This document shows, one piece after another, positions 8,388 to 16,330 of a stretch of 64,000 nt of DNA (position 1 is the first letter of the stretch; each line of letters begins with the position of its first letter). The notes under the pieces were generated by a model. The model did no database searches and had not been told where the DNA came from. It was given only the letters and a program-made list of their open reading frames with translations. The position numbers were made by a program, and so were the translations under genes. This stretch comes from Nonomuraea ceibae (GTDB lineage Bacteria; Actinomycetota; Actinomycetes; Streptosporangiales; Streptosporangiaceae), in contig NZ_JAHKRO010000008.1 in assembly GCF_019396325.1 (NCBI RefSeq), forward strand, positions 1 through 64,000. The letters run 5' to 3'.

Positions 8388-8864
8388 ATGTACGAGATCG
8401 CCCGACGGACGCTGACGTTGCGCACCGAGCCGCCGGGGGAGGTGGTCGCGGCGGTCGGGATGCCGTACGAGGAGCCCACGGGGGAGTGGTCGTGCCCGTA
8501 CCGGATCGACGGGCTGGCCGGGTGGGAGCACGAGCGGAAGGTCACCGCCGACGACTCGCTGCGCGCCGTCGAGCTCGCCCTCGTCACCGTGCGGGCGGCG
8601 CTCGCGGGCTCCCACGAGGCCCGGGAGGGCCTGCTCGCCTGGGACGACGAGCCCGGTGGCAGGCGCCCGCTGACCGTGTACGTCGACTGGGACGCCGGGC
8701 ACGACGTCGCCTACGTCGCGATGAGGCCCGAGGCGGCGCCCGGCGAGGCGACCCGCCACGTCGTCGCCGAGGACGTCGTGCTCGGCTACGGCGACTCCGG
8801 CGAGCTCCTCGGCCTGGAGATCGCCCAGGCCGGCGTCCGGCTGCCCCCGGAGCTGCGGATCTAG
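8388..8864 (+). CDS. Hypothetical protein with DUF2283-like C-terminal region
   Basis: A 158-residue soluble protein starting MYEIARRTLTLRTEPPGEV; an ATG 18 bases upstream is also possible, and neither has a strong ribosome-binding site. The first 90 residues include WSCPYRIDGLAGW, like small actinobacterial domains of unknown function. From about residue 95, VYVDWDAGHDVAYVAMRP and VVLGYGDSGELLGLEI match the short beta repeats of DUF2283, where a D-x-x-x-D-V-x-Y-I strand precedes a later E-I strand. Function unknown. Its stop overlaps the next minus-strand gene tail to tail by 4 bp. Confidence 0.65.
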   Translation: MYEIARRTLTLRTEPPGEVVAAVGMPYEEPTGEWSCPYRIDGLAGWEHERKVTADDSLRAVELALVTVRAALAGSHEAREGLLAWDDEPGGRRPLTVYVDWDAGHDVAYVAMRPEAAPGEATRHVVAEDVVLGYGDSGELLGLEIAQAGVRLPPELRI

Positions 8865-9325
8865 CGCCGCAGCAGCCACCGCCAGCGCGGCAGCTCCAGC
8901 ACCGCCGTCACCGCCGCCAGCGCCGACACGACCCCGGCGGCCACCGGATGCCAGGCCGCCCACGACGCCGCCACCGCCACCGCGAGCTGCAGCAGCACCA
9001 GCGCGATCGTCACCGGCCCCGGCACCGCCACGAGCACCTGCCGCTTGTCGCCCGGCGTCGCGAACACCGTCGGCAGCCCGATCAGCACCACCACCGACAG
9101 CACCGCCAGCGGCACCGAGAACGAGGCCAGCGCCCACGGCGCCGCCACCCACGCGACCAGCTCGGTCGCGAACCGGAACACCGAGGCGACCCGATCATCA
9201 GGCCGGCCGCCGGCGCGGCCGTCCGGCCGGGCATGGGCCCGGTCGTCCGCACGGTCGTCCGCACGGTCGCCTGCCCGGTCATTTGTCCGGTCGTCTGCGT
9301 GCTCGGGGGAGGTCACGCGGCGCAC
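8861..9325 (-). CDS. Four-TM membrane protein with Arg/Asp repeat tail (DUF2568/YrdB-like)
   Basis: A 154-residue protein. The first 45 residues are an odd repeat of the type D-D-R-x-x-D-R, encoded by tandem GGTCGTCCGCAC-like units at about 9238-9305. The rest has four hydrophobic helices: FATELVAWVAAPWALASF, VPLAVLSVVVLIGLPTVF, VTIALVLLQLAVAVAASWAA and VAAGVVSALAAVTAVLELP. The pattern F-R-F-x-x-E-L, then a G-x-P-x-x-F-A loop, resembles the YrdB/DUF2568 family. Function unknown. The true start could be downstream of the repeat. Confidence 0.6.
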   Translation of the reverse strand: MRRVTSPEHADDRTNDRAGDRADDRADDRAHARPDGRAGGRPDDRVASVFRFATELVAWVAAPWALASFSVPLAVLSVVVLIGLPTVFATPGDKRQVLVAVPGPVTIALVLLQLAVAVAASWAAWHPVAAGVVSALAAVTAVLELPRWRWLLRR

Positions 9326-9378
9326 CCTACCGCCGGGCGGCCCGGCCCGGAAGGCGGCCGGCGCCCATAATCGGGTAC

Positions 9379-10176
9379 GTGAACCCTCCGCGCATCGTCG
9401 CCACCGACCTCGACGGAACCCTCCTGCGCTCCGACGGCACCGTCTCCCCCCGCACCCGGGACGCGCTGCGGCTGGCCCGCGACGCCGGGGCCGAGATCGT
9501 GTTCGTCACCGCCCGCCCGCCCCGCTCCATGGCCCCCATCGCCCGCCGGGCCGGCGCGCTCGGCACCGCCGTGTGCAGCAACGGCGCCATCGTGTACGAC
9601 GTGACCGCCGACGAGATCGTCACCATGCACGCCCTCGACCCGGCGGCGGCCAGGAAGGTCGTCGGCGCGCTGACCGAGGCGCTGCCCGGCATCGCGTTCG
9701 GCGCCGAGACCGGCCACGCCGTGCTGTGCCAGCCCGGCTACGGCCGCAGCCACCCCGGCGACGAGGCCTGGCGCCGCTCGGTGCCCGACGTGTGCGCGGC
9801 GGGCGAGCCCATCGTGAAGCTGCTCGCCTGGCTGCCCGAGCACCCGCTGGACGACCTGTTCACCGCGGCGACCGCGGCCGTCGAGGGGCAGGCCGAGGTC
9901 ACCCACTCCGGCGTGCCCGGCCTCCTGGAGATCAGCGCCCCCGGGGTGACCAAGGCCGGCACCCTGGCCGCCTTCTGCGACCGGCTCGGAGCCGGGCCTG
10001 ACGACGTGGTGGCCTTCGGCGACATGCCCAACGACCTCGCCGTGCTGGCCTACGCCGGAGCCGGTTACGCCATGGCCAACTCCCACCCCATGGTGCTGCG
10101 GGCCGCCGGGCGGCGCACGCTGTCCAACGACGAGGACGGGGTGGCCGTCGTCCTGGAACAGCTCTTCACCCGCTGA
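9379..10176 (+). CDS. HAD-superfamily (Cof-type) phosphatase
   Basis: A 265-residue protein starting with GTG at 9379; the frame extends upstream but the HAD motif sits directly after this start. Motif I is IVATDLDGTLLRSDG with the nucleophile Asp and general acid Asp. Motif II is FVTARPP, motif III is the KAG Lys (VTKAGTLAAF), and motif IV is VVAFGDMPNDLAVL. The large C2B cap lies between residues 85 and 185. These proteins dephosphorylate sugar phosphates or nucleotides. Substrate cannot be told from sequence. It converges on the HxlR gene with an 11-bp overlap. Confidence 0.9.
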   Translation: MNPPRIVATDLDGTLLRSDGTVSPRTRDALRLARDAGAEIVFVTARPPRSMAPIARRAGALGTAVCSNGAIVYDVTADEIVTMHALDPAAARKVVGALTEALPGIAFGAETGHAVLCQPGYGRSHPGDEAWRRSVPDVCAAGEPIVKLLAWLPEHPLDDLFTAATAAVEGQAEVTHSGVPGLLEISAPGVTKAGTLAAFCDRLGAGPDDVVAFGDMPNDLAVLAYAGAGYAMANSHPMVLRAAGRRTLSNDEDGVAVVLEQLFTR

Positions 10177-10519
10177 CCGGCTGCCCGGGGCTCGCGTCCT
10201 GGGCGGCCATCACCTCCTCGGCGTGCTCGAAGGCCCACTCGCCCAGCACGCCGATCGGCCCCAGCAGGCTCCGGCCCAGCGCCGTCAGCTCGTACTCCAC
10301 CCGGGGCGGCGCCTCCGCGTACGCCCGCCGCGTCACCAGGCCGTTGAACTCCAGCCGGCGCAGCGTCTCCGTCAGCACCTTGGCGCTGATGCCGCCGATG
10401 CCCGCCCGCAGGTCCGCCGGCCGGCGCGGGCCGTCGCGCAGCGACCACAGGACGACCGCGTTCCACGTGTTGGAGATCAGGTCGAAGGCCAGCCGCGCCT
10501 GGCAGTCGGCGAGAAACAC
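10166..10519 (-). CDS. HxlR-family transcriptional regulator
   Basis: A 117-residue winged-helix protein starting at a GTG preceded by GGGAGGGCTC. It has the family pattern C-x-x-x-x-x-F-D-L-I-S-N-T-W-N-A-V-V-L-W-S-L near the N-terminus (redox-active Cys position at residue 5), the recognition region GGISAKVLTETLRRLEFNGLV, and the wing PPRVEYELTALGRSLL. HxlR proteins often respond to electrophiles or redox stress and repress a divergent oxidoreductase. Here the divergent gene is an F420/NADP-type oxidoreductase, and a 22-bp near-palindrome lies between them. Confidence 0.9.
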   Translation of the reverse strand: MFLADCQARLAFDLISNTWNAVVLWSLRDGPRRPADLRAGIGGISAKVLTETLRRLEFNGLVTRRAYAEAPPRVEYELTALGRSLLGPIGVLGEWAFEHAEEVMAAQDASPGQPVSG

Positions 10520-10530
10520 GAGCCCTCCCG

Positions 10531-10552
10531 ATAGGCACCGTCCGGTGCGTAT
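10531..10552. promoter_or_regulatory. Predicted HxlR operator
   Basis: A near-perfect dyad: ATA-g-GCACCG at 10531-10540, a TC centre, then CGGTGC-g-TAT at 10543-10552. Nine of ten base pairs in the arms are complementary. It lies 12 bp upstream of the HxlR start and 50 bp upstream of the divergent oxidoreductase, the right place for a shared operator. No binding data are available. Confidence 0.6.
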
Positions 10553-10601
10553 TGGCATTCCTAGAGTCCCCATGCAAGCAGACGTCCTCGGAAGGATGAG
10601 C

Positions 10602-11261
10602 ATGAGGATCGGCATTCTCGGCGCCGGCGGCATGGCCGACGCCCTCGGCACGCAGTGGGCCCGTGCGGGCCACGCCCTGATGGTCAGCGGCCGCGACCCC
10701 GGCCGCGCCGCGGCGACCGCCGCCACCCTGACCGCCGCCGCCCGGCACGGCCTGCCCGCCACGGCGGGCACGTTCGAGGAGGCCGCCGCGTTCGGCGACG
10801 TGGTCGTGGTGGCCGTGCTGGAGGAGGCGGCCGACCAGGTGGTACGGGCCGCCGGACCGGCGCTGCGCGGCAAGCCGCTGATCGACGTGACCAACGCCGT
10901 CGGGCCCGGCGCGTACGACGTGACGCGCTCCGTCGCCGAACGGATCGCCGCCCTCACCGGCGGGCACGTGGTGAAGGCGTTCAACCTCTGCCACGTGGAC
11001 GTGTGGCGCATGACGCCCCCGGTGTTCGACGGCCGGCCGCTCGCCGTGCCCCTCTGCGGCGACGACGACCACGCCCTCGGCCTCGCCCGCACCCTCGTCA
11101 CCGACCTGGGCTGCACCCCCGTCCACGGCGGCGGCCTCGACCGGGCCAAACTCCTGGAAGCCACGGCCGCCTTCATGATCGGCCTCTGGATCAGCGGCGC
11201 CGACGCCCAGGCAGTCCTCCCACCCCTCCCCCACTCCGGCCCCCACCCGGACGAGCCTTAG
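10602..11261 (+). CDS. NADP/F420-type oxidoreductase (coenzyme F420-dependent NADP reductase-like)
   Basis: A 219-residue protein with a Rossmann fold from the first residue: MRIGILGAGGMADALGTQWARAGHALMVSGRDP, where the G-x-G-x-x-A and the S-G-R-D after strand 2 favour NADP. The later AFNLCHVDVW and LCGDDDHALGLARTLVTDLG segments match F420-dependent NADP reductases and their ketopantoate-reductase-like relatives. The ATG at 10602 is chosen because GGAAGG lies 6 bases upstream; the ATG at 10596 has no spacing. Probably controlled by the divergent HxlR protein. Substrate unknown. Confidence 0.82.
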   Translation: MRIGILGAGGMADALGTQWARAGHALMVSGRDPGRAAATAATLTAAARHGLPATAGTFEEAAAFGDVVVVAVLEEAADQVVRAAGPALRGKPLIDVTNAVGPGAYDVTRSVAERIAALTGGHVVKAFNLCHVDVWRMTPPVFDGRPLAVPLCGDDDHALGLARTLVTDLGCTPVHGGGLDRAKLLEATAAFMIGLWISGADAQAVLPPLPHSGPHPDEP

Positions 11262-11760
11262 GAACCCCTGGGGGAAGGGCCCCGCTCCTTGGGGTGCGTC
11301 CCCTTCGGGCCCGCTCGGGTGCGTCCCCTCGGGGTCGCCCCACGGGCGCGGCTCCCCTCGGGTGCGGCCCCTCGGGGGTGGCCTACCTCGGGCACCCCGG
11401 CCGCCGGACCGCTCCCGGCTCCCCGAGGCCCAGGCCCTTGGGTACGGGCCTCTTGGGGGCTCACCTCAGGTGCGGCGGCCGCCGGGCCACACCCTTCCGG
11501 GCATCCGCTCCCGGGCTTCCTCGAGGTCCCGGCCCTCCGGGCGCGGCCCCTCCGGGGGTGGGCCCTCTGGGGTGGGCCCCCGGCGTGGCCCTCCGGCGTG
11601 GCCCCCGGCGTGACCCCCGGGGGGTGGGCCCCCTCGGGGGGTGGTTCCCTTGGGGCGTCGCGGCTGTCGGGCCGCCCTGCCCCTCCACCCGCGGTCCCGG
11701 CCCCCGGGTGTGCGCGGTCGTGGGGTGGGGGCGGTAGGGGTGTACGACCGGGGGTGTAGG
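11262..11760. repeat. GC-rich imperfect repeat tract, no credible gene
   Basis: About 500 bp made of short recurring words such as CCCTCGGG, CGGGTGCG and GGCCCCT in both orientations, giving many overlapping potential hairpins. All frames stay open for long stretches on both strands because of composition, and their translations are low-complexity (Pro/Gly/Arg), so I do not call a gene. The tract begins right after the oxidoreductase stop and ends about 80 bp before the next real start. It could act as a transcription barrier or simply be an expanded repeat. Confidence 0.6.
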
Positions 11761-11840
11761 GCGGATGACGACGTGGGGTGGATGTACGGGCGCCGCGGCG
11801 CCGGGATGCTGGGGGCCCGCACCGAGCGAAGGAGAGTCGC

Positions 11841-12215
11841 GTGGTCACCGAGGTCGCCCCCAGGACGAGCGGATATCTGACCGCCTTCAAAGCAGTCGCC
11901 CTGCTGAACGCCGCCGCCGTGCTGCTCCAGGCCGTGACGGCCGGGCAGCTGATGGAGGGTGCGGGCCGGGCGTTGCACGGCGCGGGCGCGGGCGCCGTCC
12001 ACCTGCTGGGTCTGGCGTTGGTCGTCAGCGCGGTGCTCGTGTGGCGGCCGGGCCGGGGCCCGCTGTGGCCGTCGCTGGTCGGCCTGGCGGTGCTGCTGCT
12101 GGGCCTGGTCCAGTCCATGGTGGGCGGTTCGGGCGCGGTCGCCGTGCACGTGCCGCTGGGCATGGTGCTGTTCGGGCTCAGCGTGTGGCTGCTGGCCTGG
12201 ACGTTCCGCCGCTGA
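11841..12215 (+). CDS. Small four-TM membrane protein
   Basis: A 124-residue protein with a GTG start preceded by CGAAGGAGAGTCGC. Four hydrophobic helices are visible: AFKAVALLNAAAVLLQAVTAG, VHLLGLALVVSAVLVW, LVGLAVLLLGLVQSMV and HVPLGMVLFGLSVWLLAWTF. The histidines in the loops (ALHGAG, AVHLLG, AVHVPLG) recall small haem- or metal-binding membrane proteins, but no family is certain. It lies alone between the repeat tract and convergent endonuclease V. Confidence 0.75.
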   Translation: MVTEVAPRTSGYLTAFKAVALLNAAAVLLQAVTAGQLMEGAGRALHGAGAGAVHLLGLALVVSAVLVWRPGRGPLWPSLVGLAVLLLGLVQSMVGGSGAVAVHVPLGMVLFGLSVWLLAWTFRR

Positions 12216-12261
12216 CGCAGCGGGGCCCGCGAGCCCGGACGGGCCGCAGGCCCAAAGAAGG

Positions 12262-12933
12262 TCAGGTGCCGTGGCGGGCCAGGTGGTCGGCCTGGCGTAC
12301 GGGCTCGGGCAGCCGGTAGCGGGGCGACAGGCGCAGCACCTGGCCGGTGACGGTGTCGAGGCTGACGCGGTGCCCCTGGGACACGTACACCGGCTTGGTG
12401 CCGGTCCGGGTGCGCAGCGCCCGTCCCACGGGGACGCCGTCGAGGACGATGGGCGACCAGGAGCCGCGCGCGGCTCCGGGCGGTTCGTGGGCGCCGACGA
12501 ACGGCGTCTTGCCGACCCCGAGCGACGGCAGCCCGGTGAGGACGCCCAGGTGGCAGGCCAGGCCGAAGCCGCGCGGGTGCGCGAGCCCGTAGCCGTCGCA
12601 GACGAGCAGGTCCGGTGTGACGGTGAGCCGTTCGAGCGCCTCGACGAGCGCGGGCAGCTCGCGGAAGGCGAACAGTCCGGGCACGTACGGGAAGGCTGCC
12701 CGCCCGTGCACGACCACCCGTTCCACGACGTCGAGCGTCTCGGCGTCGAGCACGACGACGGCGGCCGACAGCGCGTCGTGGTCGTCGCCCCGCCCGTGGT
12801 AGTGCACGTCGAGGCCCGCGACCGTGGTGAACGTGCCGGGTCCGTCCAGCTCGATGTGAGGCCGGAGCCGCTCCTGGATCGCCTCCGCCTCGGCGACACT
12901 GTCAGGCCACGGGTGAAGCTGCTTTACACGCAC
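12262..12933 (-). CDS. nfi: Endonuclease V (deoxyinosine 3' endonuclease)
   Basis: A 223-residue DNA-repair nuclease that nicks one base 3' of deoxyinosine. Family motifs present are the catalytic Asp strand TVAGLDVHYH, the PYVPGLFAFRELPALVEAL segment with its catalytic Glu, PDLLVCDGYGLAHPRGFGLACHLG with the second Asp, and GVGKTPFVG followed by the VSQGHRVSLDTV loop. The GTG at 12933 gives the usual start (VRVKQLHPWP). A TTG at 12957 would add eight residues. It is convergent with the small membrane protein and divergent from the formamidase-like gene. Confidence 0.92.
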   Translation of the reverse strand: MRVKQLHPWPDSVAEAEAIQERLRPHIELDGPGTFTTVAGLDVHYHGRGDDHDALSAAVVVLDAETLDVVERVVVHGRAAFPYVPGLFAFRELPALVEALERLTVTPDLLVCDGYGLAHPRGFGLACHLGVLTGLPSLGVGKTPFVGAHEPPGAARGSWSPIVLDGVPVGRALRTRTGTKPVYVSQGHRVSLDTVTGQVLRLSPRYRLPEPVRQADHLARHGT

Positions 12934-13047
12934 CCGACCCAACTTACGACCTTTCAACTAGGCCGCGGCACGCCTTCCGGAAGACCGGAATTCGATCTCC
13001 ATCCCGATACCAGCACGAACGTGGGCTTGCTGGGAGGAAGTTCTGTA

Positions 13048-14184
13048 GTGTCGGGATTCGTGAGCGATGTCTTGGTGCTGATCGGGCCGGGAGCGGCGAT
13101 CGACGAAGCTCTGCTGGGCGAGATCGCCGAAGGCGAGTTCACGGCGCTGGGCGTGCGCGGGGTGATCACGTACGCGCGTGACGCCGCCGCCGTCCGGGCC
13201 CGCACCGCCAGGCGCCGGGGCGGCTCCGAACGGGCGGTCGTGATCATCCCGGGCCCGGACGAGGGCATCAGGAGCCTGATGCGCGAGCCGCTCGGCCTGG
13301 TCGTCTGGCTGGACGTCTGGCGGGCCGACGGCGTCGAGACCGGCGAGGGCGCCACGCACATCCACGGGCGCGGGCTCGACGGCCTGTCGTGGGCGATCCG
13401 CCACGCCGTGCACCGCCTGCGCCACCCGCGCCGCCGTGTCGCGTACGGGGAGCACCGGCAGCAGTGGGGCGAGCTGTACCTGCCCGAACGGCTGCCCGGG
13501 GACGGCGGGCTGCCGGTGGTGGCGCTGGTGCACGGCGGGTACTGGCGGTCGGTGTGGCAGGCCGACCTCATGGAGGCGCTCTGCGCCGACCTCACCGGCA
13601 GCGGCCACGCGGTCTGGAACCTGGAGTACCGGCCGCCGGACCTGCACGGGTGGGAGGCGACGACGGCCGACGTGGCGGCCGGGCTGAAGGCGCTGACCGG
13701 CCTGGACGCGCCGCTCGACCTGGACCGGGTCGCCGTGGCGGGCCATTCGGCGGGCGCGCAGCTCGCCCTGCGCGCCGTCGCTGACGGCGCCCCCGCCAAG
13801 GTCGCGGTGTCGCTCGCGGGCGTGCTCGACCTGGTCGAAGGCGGCAGGCGCTGGATCGGCCAGGGCGCCGTGGCCGACGCGCTCGGCGCCCCCGCCCCGC
13901 CTCCCGGGCCGCCGGGGCAGCCCGAGCCGGGCGGCCCCGCGGACCTGTACGCGCAGGCCGCCCCGCTCGCCCGGCTGCCGCTGAAGGTCAGGCAGGTCGT
14001 CGTCCAGGGCACCGGGGACGACTCGGACCTGCGCGACTTCGCGCGACGCTACGCGCGCGCCGCCGCCACGGCGGGGGACCGGGTGACGTACGTGGAGATG
14101 CCCGGCGACCACTTCGACGTGATCGATCCGCGTTCGCCGATCTGGCAGGCCACGGTCCGCGCCGTCGACGCCGCACTCGGATAG
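13048..14184 (+). CDS. Kynurenine formamidase-like alpha/beta hydrolase with extra N-terminal AroQ-like domain
   Basis: A 378-residue protein. The GTG at 13048 follows GGAGGAAG by 7 bases; a GTG at 13060 is the alternative. Residues about 130-378 are an alpha/beta hydrolase with the HGGYW oxyanion motif of arylformamidases (LVHGGYWRSVWQADLM), the nucleophile elbow GHSAGAQL, and a late GDHFDVID supplying Asp and His. Kynurenine formamidase makes kynurenine from N-formylkynurenine, and the next gene is kynurenine 3-monooxygenase. Residues 1-120 (VLVLIGPGAAID, VVIIPGP, LVVWLDVWRADG, then the helix LDGLSWAIRHAVHRL) resemble type II dehydroquinase strand order but lack its catalytic residues. The domain reading is inference. 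Confidence 0.8.
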   Translation: MSGFVSDVLVLIGPGAAIDEALLGEIAEGEFTALGVRGVITYARDAAAVRARTARRRGGSERAVVIIPGPDEGIRSLMREPLGLVVWLDVWRADGVETGEGATHIHGRGLDGLSWAIRHAVHRLRHPRRRVAYGEHRQQWGELYLPERLPGDGGLPVVALVHGGYWRSVWQADLMEALCADLTGSGHAVWNLEYRPPDLHGWEATTADVAAGLKALTGLDAPLDLDRVAVAGHSAGAQLALRAVADGAPAKVAVSLAGVLDLVEGGRRWIGQGAVADALGAPAPPPGPPGQPEPGGPADLYAQAAPLARLPLKVRQVVVQGTGDDSDLRDFARRYARAAATAGDRVTYVEMPGDHFDVIDPRSPIWQATVRAVDAALG

Positions 14185-14220
14185 CTGGACATTCCCCGCC
14201 GCCCGCCGTACGAAGGAAGG

Positions 14221-15561
14221 ATGGAGGTCACGATCGTCGGCGCCGGCCTCGTCGGCAGCCTGCTCGCCTGCTTCCTGGCCCGCCGCTCGCACCGGGTGAC
14301 GCTGTACGAGCGCCGCCAGGACCCGCGCGAGCGCGGCGCGGACCGGGGCAGGTCGATCAACCTGGCGATCTCCGAGCGGGGCATCGACGCGCTGCGCCGG
14401 GTCGGGCTCGACCGGGAGGTGCTCAAGGACGCGATCCCGATGCCGGGCCGGATGATGCACGCGCTCGACGGCGGCCTGACCTTCCAGCCCTACAGCGCCG
14501 ACCACCGGCAGGCGATCAACTCCATCGGCCGCGCCGAGCTGAACATGAAGCTGCTGGACGCCGCCACGGCGCTGCCCGGCGTCGAGGTCCGCTTCGGCCA
14601 TCGGCTCACCGGGCTGGACGAGCGGACGGGGCGGCTGACGTTCGAGACGGAGACCGGGCCGGGCGAGGCACGGGCGCGGGTGGTGATCGGCGCCGACGGC
14701 GCGTTCAGCGCGGTGCGGGCCCGGCTGCAGGCGGTGCCCGGCGTGAGCTTCAGCCAGAGCTACCTCGACTACGGCTACAAGGAGCTCACGATCCCGGCCA
14801 GGGGCGGCGCGTTCGCGCTGGAGCGGGGCGCGCTGCACATCTGGCCGCGCGGCGCGTCGATGATGATCGCGCTGCCGAACCCCGACGGCTCCTTCACCTG
14901 CACGCTCTTCTGGCCGCACCGCGCGTTCGCCGAGCTCGGCGACCCGGCGCGGGTGCGGGAGCACTTCGCCGAGCACTACCCCGACGCCTCCGCGCTGATG
15001 CCGGACCTGGCCGCGGACTTCGCGGCGAACCCGGTCGGCCACCTCGTCACCATGCGCTGCGACCCGTGGCACGTGACCACCGACGCCGCCGTGGTCGGCC
15101 TGGTGGGCGACGCCGCGCACGCCATCGTGCCGTTCTACGGCCAGGGCGCCAACTGCGGTTTCGAGGACTGCGTCGAGCTGGACCGGTGCCTGGACGAGAC
15201 GGGCGACGACTTCGCCGGGGCGCTGGCGCTGTTCGAGCGCCGCCGGGCCGACACGGACGTGATCGCCCGGCTGGCGCTGGCGAACTTCGTCGAGATGCGG
15301 GACAAGGTCGGCTCCCGGATGTTCCTGGCGGGCAAGCGGCTGGAGCACGCGCTGGAGCGGGCGCTGCCGGGACGGTACGCCTCCCGCTACGAGCTGGTGT
15401 CGTTCTCCACGACCCCGTACGCCGAGGTGGAGCGCCGGGTGGCTCGCCAGCGCGGGTGGGCGGCGGGCGGGCTGCTCCTCGGCGCGGCGGGGCTGGCGGG
15501 GCTCGGGATGATGGCACGCGGACGCCGGCCCGGTGGGCTGGACAAAACGGACAAGCCCTAG
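14221..15561 (+). CDS. kmo: Kynurenine 3-monooxygenase
   Basis: A 446-residue FAD monooxygenase that hydroxylates L-kynurenine using NADPH and O2. It has the N-terminal dinucleotide fold EVTIVGAGLVGSLLACFLARRSHRVTLYERR, the family-specific RSINLAISERGIDALRRVGL, the second FAD motif VGLVGDAAHAIVPFYGQGANCGFEDC, and a C-terminal hydrophobic helix (AAGGLLLGAAGLAGLGMMA) that may tether it to the membrane as in eukaryotic KMO. It is 36 bp downstream of the formamidase-like gene, so the two likely convert N-formylkynurenine to 3-hydroxykynurenine. No tryptophan dioxygenase or kynureninase is in view. Confidence 0.92.
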   Translation: MEVTIVGAGLVGSLLACFLARRSHRVTLYERRQDPRERGADRGRSINLAISERGIDALRRVGLDREVLKDAIPMPGRMMHALDGGLTFQPYSADHRQAINSIGRAELNMKLLDAATALPGVEVRFGHRLTGLDERTGRLTFETETGPGEARARVVIGADGAFSAVRARLQAVPGVSFSQSYLDYGYKELTIPARGGAFALERGALHIWPRGASMMIALPNPDGSFTCTLFWPHRAFAELGDPARVREHFAEHYPDASALMPDLAADFAANPVGHLVTMRCDPWHVTTDAAVVGLVGDAAHAIVPFYGQGANCGFEDCVELDRCLDETGDDFAGALALFERRRADTDVIARLALANFVEMRDKVGSRMFLAGKRLEHALERALPGRYASRYELVSFSTTPYAEVERRVARQRGWAAGGLLLGAAGLAGLGMMARGRRPGGLDKTDKP

Positions 15562-15570
15562 CATGTCTGG

Positions 15571-16311
15571 GTGATCGTCGGCGAGGTTCTCGGGCTGCTC
15601 GGAGTCGGGCTGGCGGCCGGAGTGGTCAGCACCGTGGTGAGCCTCGCCTCGATCGTCTCCTACCCGGCGCTGCTGGCGTTCGGCCTGCCGCCGCTCACCG
15701 CGAACGTCACCAACACCGTCGCGTTGCTGTTCACCGGCCTCGGCGCGGCCCTCGGCTCACGGCCCGAGCTGGCCGGCCAGGGGCCCCGGGTGCTCCGGCT
15801 CGGCTGGCTGACTGCGCTCGGCGGGGCCACGGGCGCGTACTTGCTGCTGGTGACGCCGTCGCGGACGTTCGAGCAGATCGCCCCGTGGCTCATCGGCCTG
15901 GCGTCGCTGCTGCTGATCCGGCCCCCGAAGGGGGAGCGGCACAGCGAGCACGGGCTGCTCACCCGGTGCGCGCTGTTCGCCGTGGCGATCTACGTCGGCT
16001 ACTTCGGGGCGGCGGGCGGCATCCTCATGTTCGCGGTGCTGTCGTCGATGCTGGCGGGCACCCCGGCCAAGCTCAACGCGCTGAAGAACGTGCTGTCCGG
16101 GCTGGCCAACGCGGTGGCGGCGACCGGGTTCGCGCTGTTCGGGCCGGTCGACTGGGGGGCGGCGGCGCCGCTGGCGGCCGGCTTCCTGGCCGGCGGCTGG
16201 CTCGGCCCCAAGATCGCCCGCCGCCTGCCCGGTCACAGCCTGCGCTACCTGGCCGCCGCCTGCGGCCTGGCCGTCGCCGTCAAGCTCGGCTGGGACGCCT
16301 ACACGGGCTGA
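15571..16311 (+). CDS. TSUP-family (TauE/SafE) membrane exporter
   Basis: A 246-residue integral membrane protein with about eight hydrophobic segments arranged as two repeats. The N-terminal repeat has VVSTVVSLASIVSYPALLAFGLPPLTANVTNTVAL, and the second has YVGYFGAAGGILMFAVLSSMLAGTPAKLNALKNVLSGLANAVA. These G-A/G-G-I and N-x-x-K/N motifs are typical of sulfite/organosulfonate exporters. GTG start 9 bp after the kmo stop, so it may be co-transcribed. Substrate unknown. Confidence 0.9.
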   Translation: MIVGEVLGLLGVGLAAGVVSTVVSLASIVSYPALLAFGLPPLTANVTNTVALLFTGLGAALGSRPELAGQGPRVLRLGWLTALGGATGAYLLLVTPSRTFEQIAPWLIGLASLLLIRPPKGERHSEHGLLTRCALFAVAIYVGYFGAAGGILMFAVLSSMLAGTPAKLNALKNVLSGLANAVAATGFALFGPVDWGAAAPLAAGFLAGGWLGPKIARRLPGHSLRYLAAACGLAVAVKLGWDAYTG

Positions 16312-16330
16312 GCGCCTCGCCCGCCACTCG

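Noticed and set aside
11258..12163. Collagen-like Pro/Gly/Arg minus-strand frame through the GC repeat tract
   Set aside because: The periodicity comes from the DNA repeat, the frame runs antisense into a convincing membrane-protein gene, and equally long frames exist on the plus strand. No ribosome-binding site supports it.
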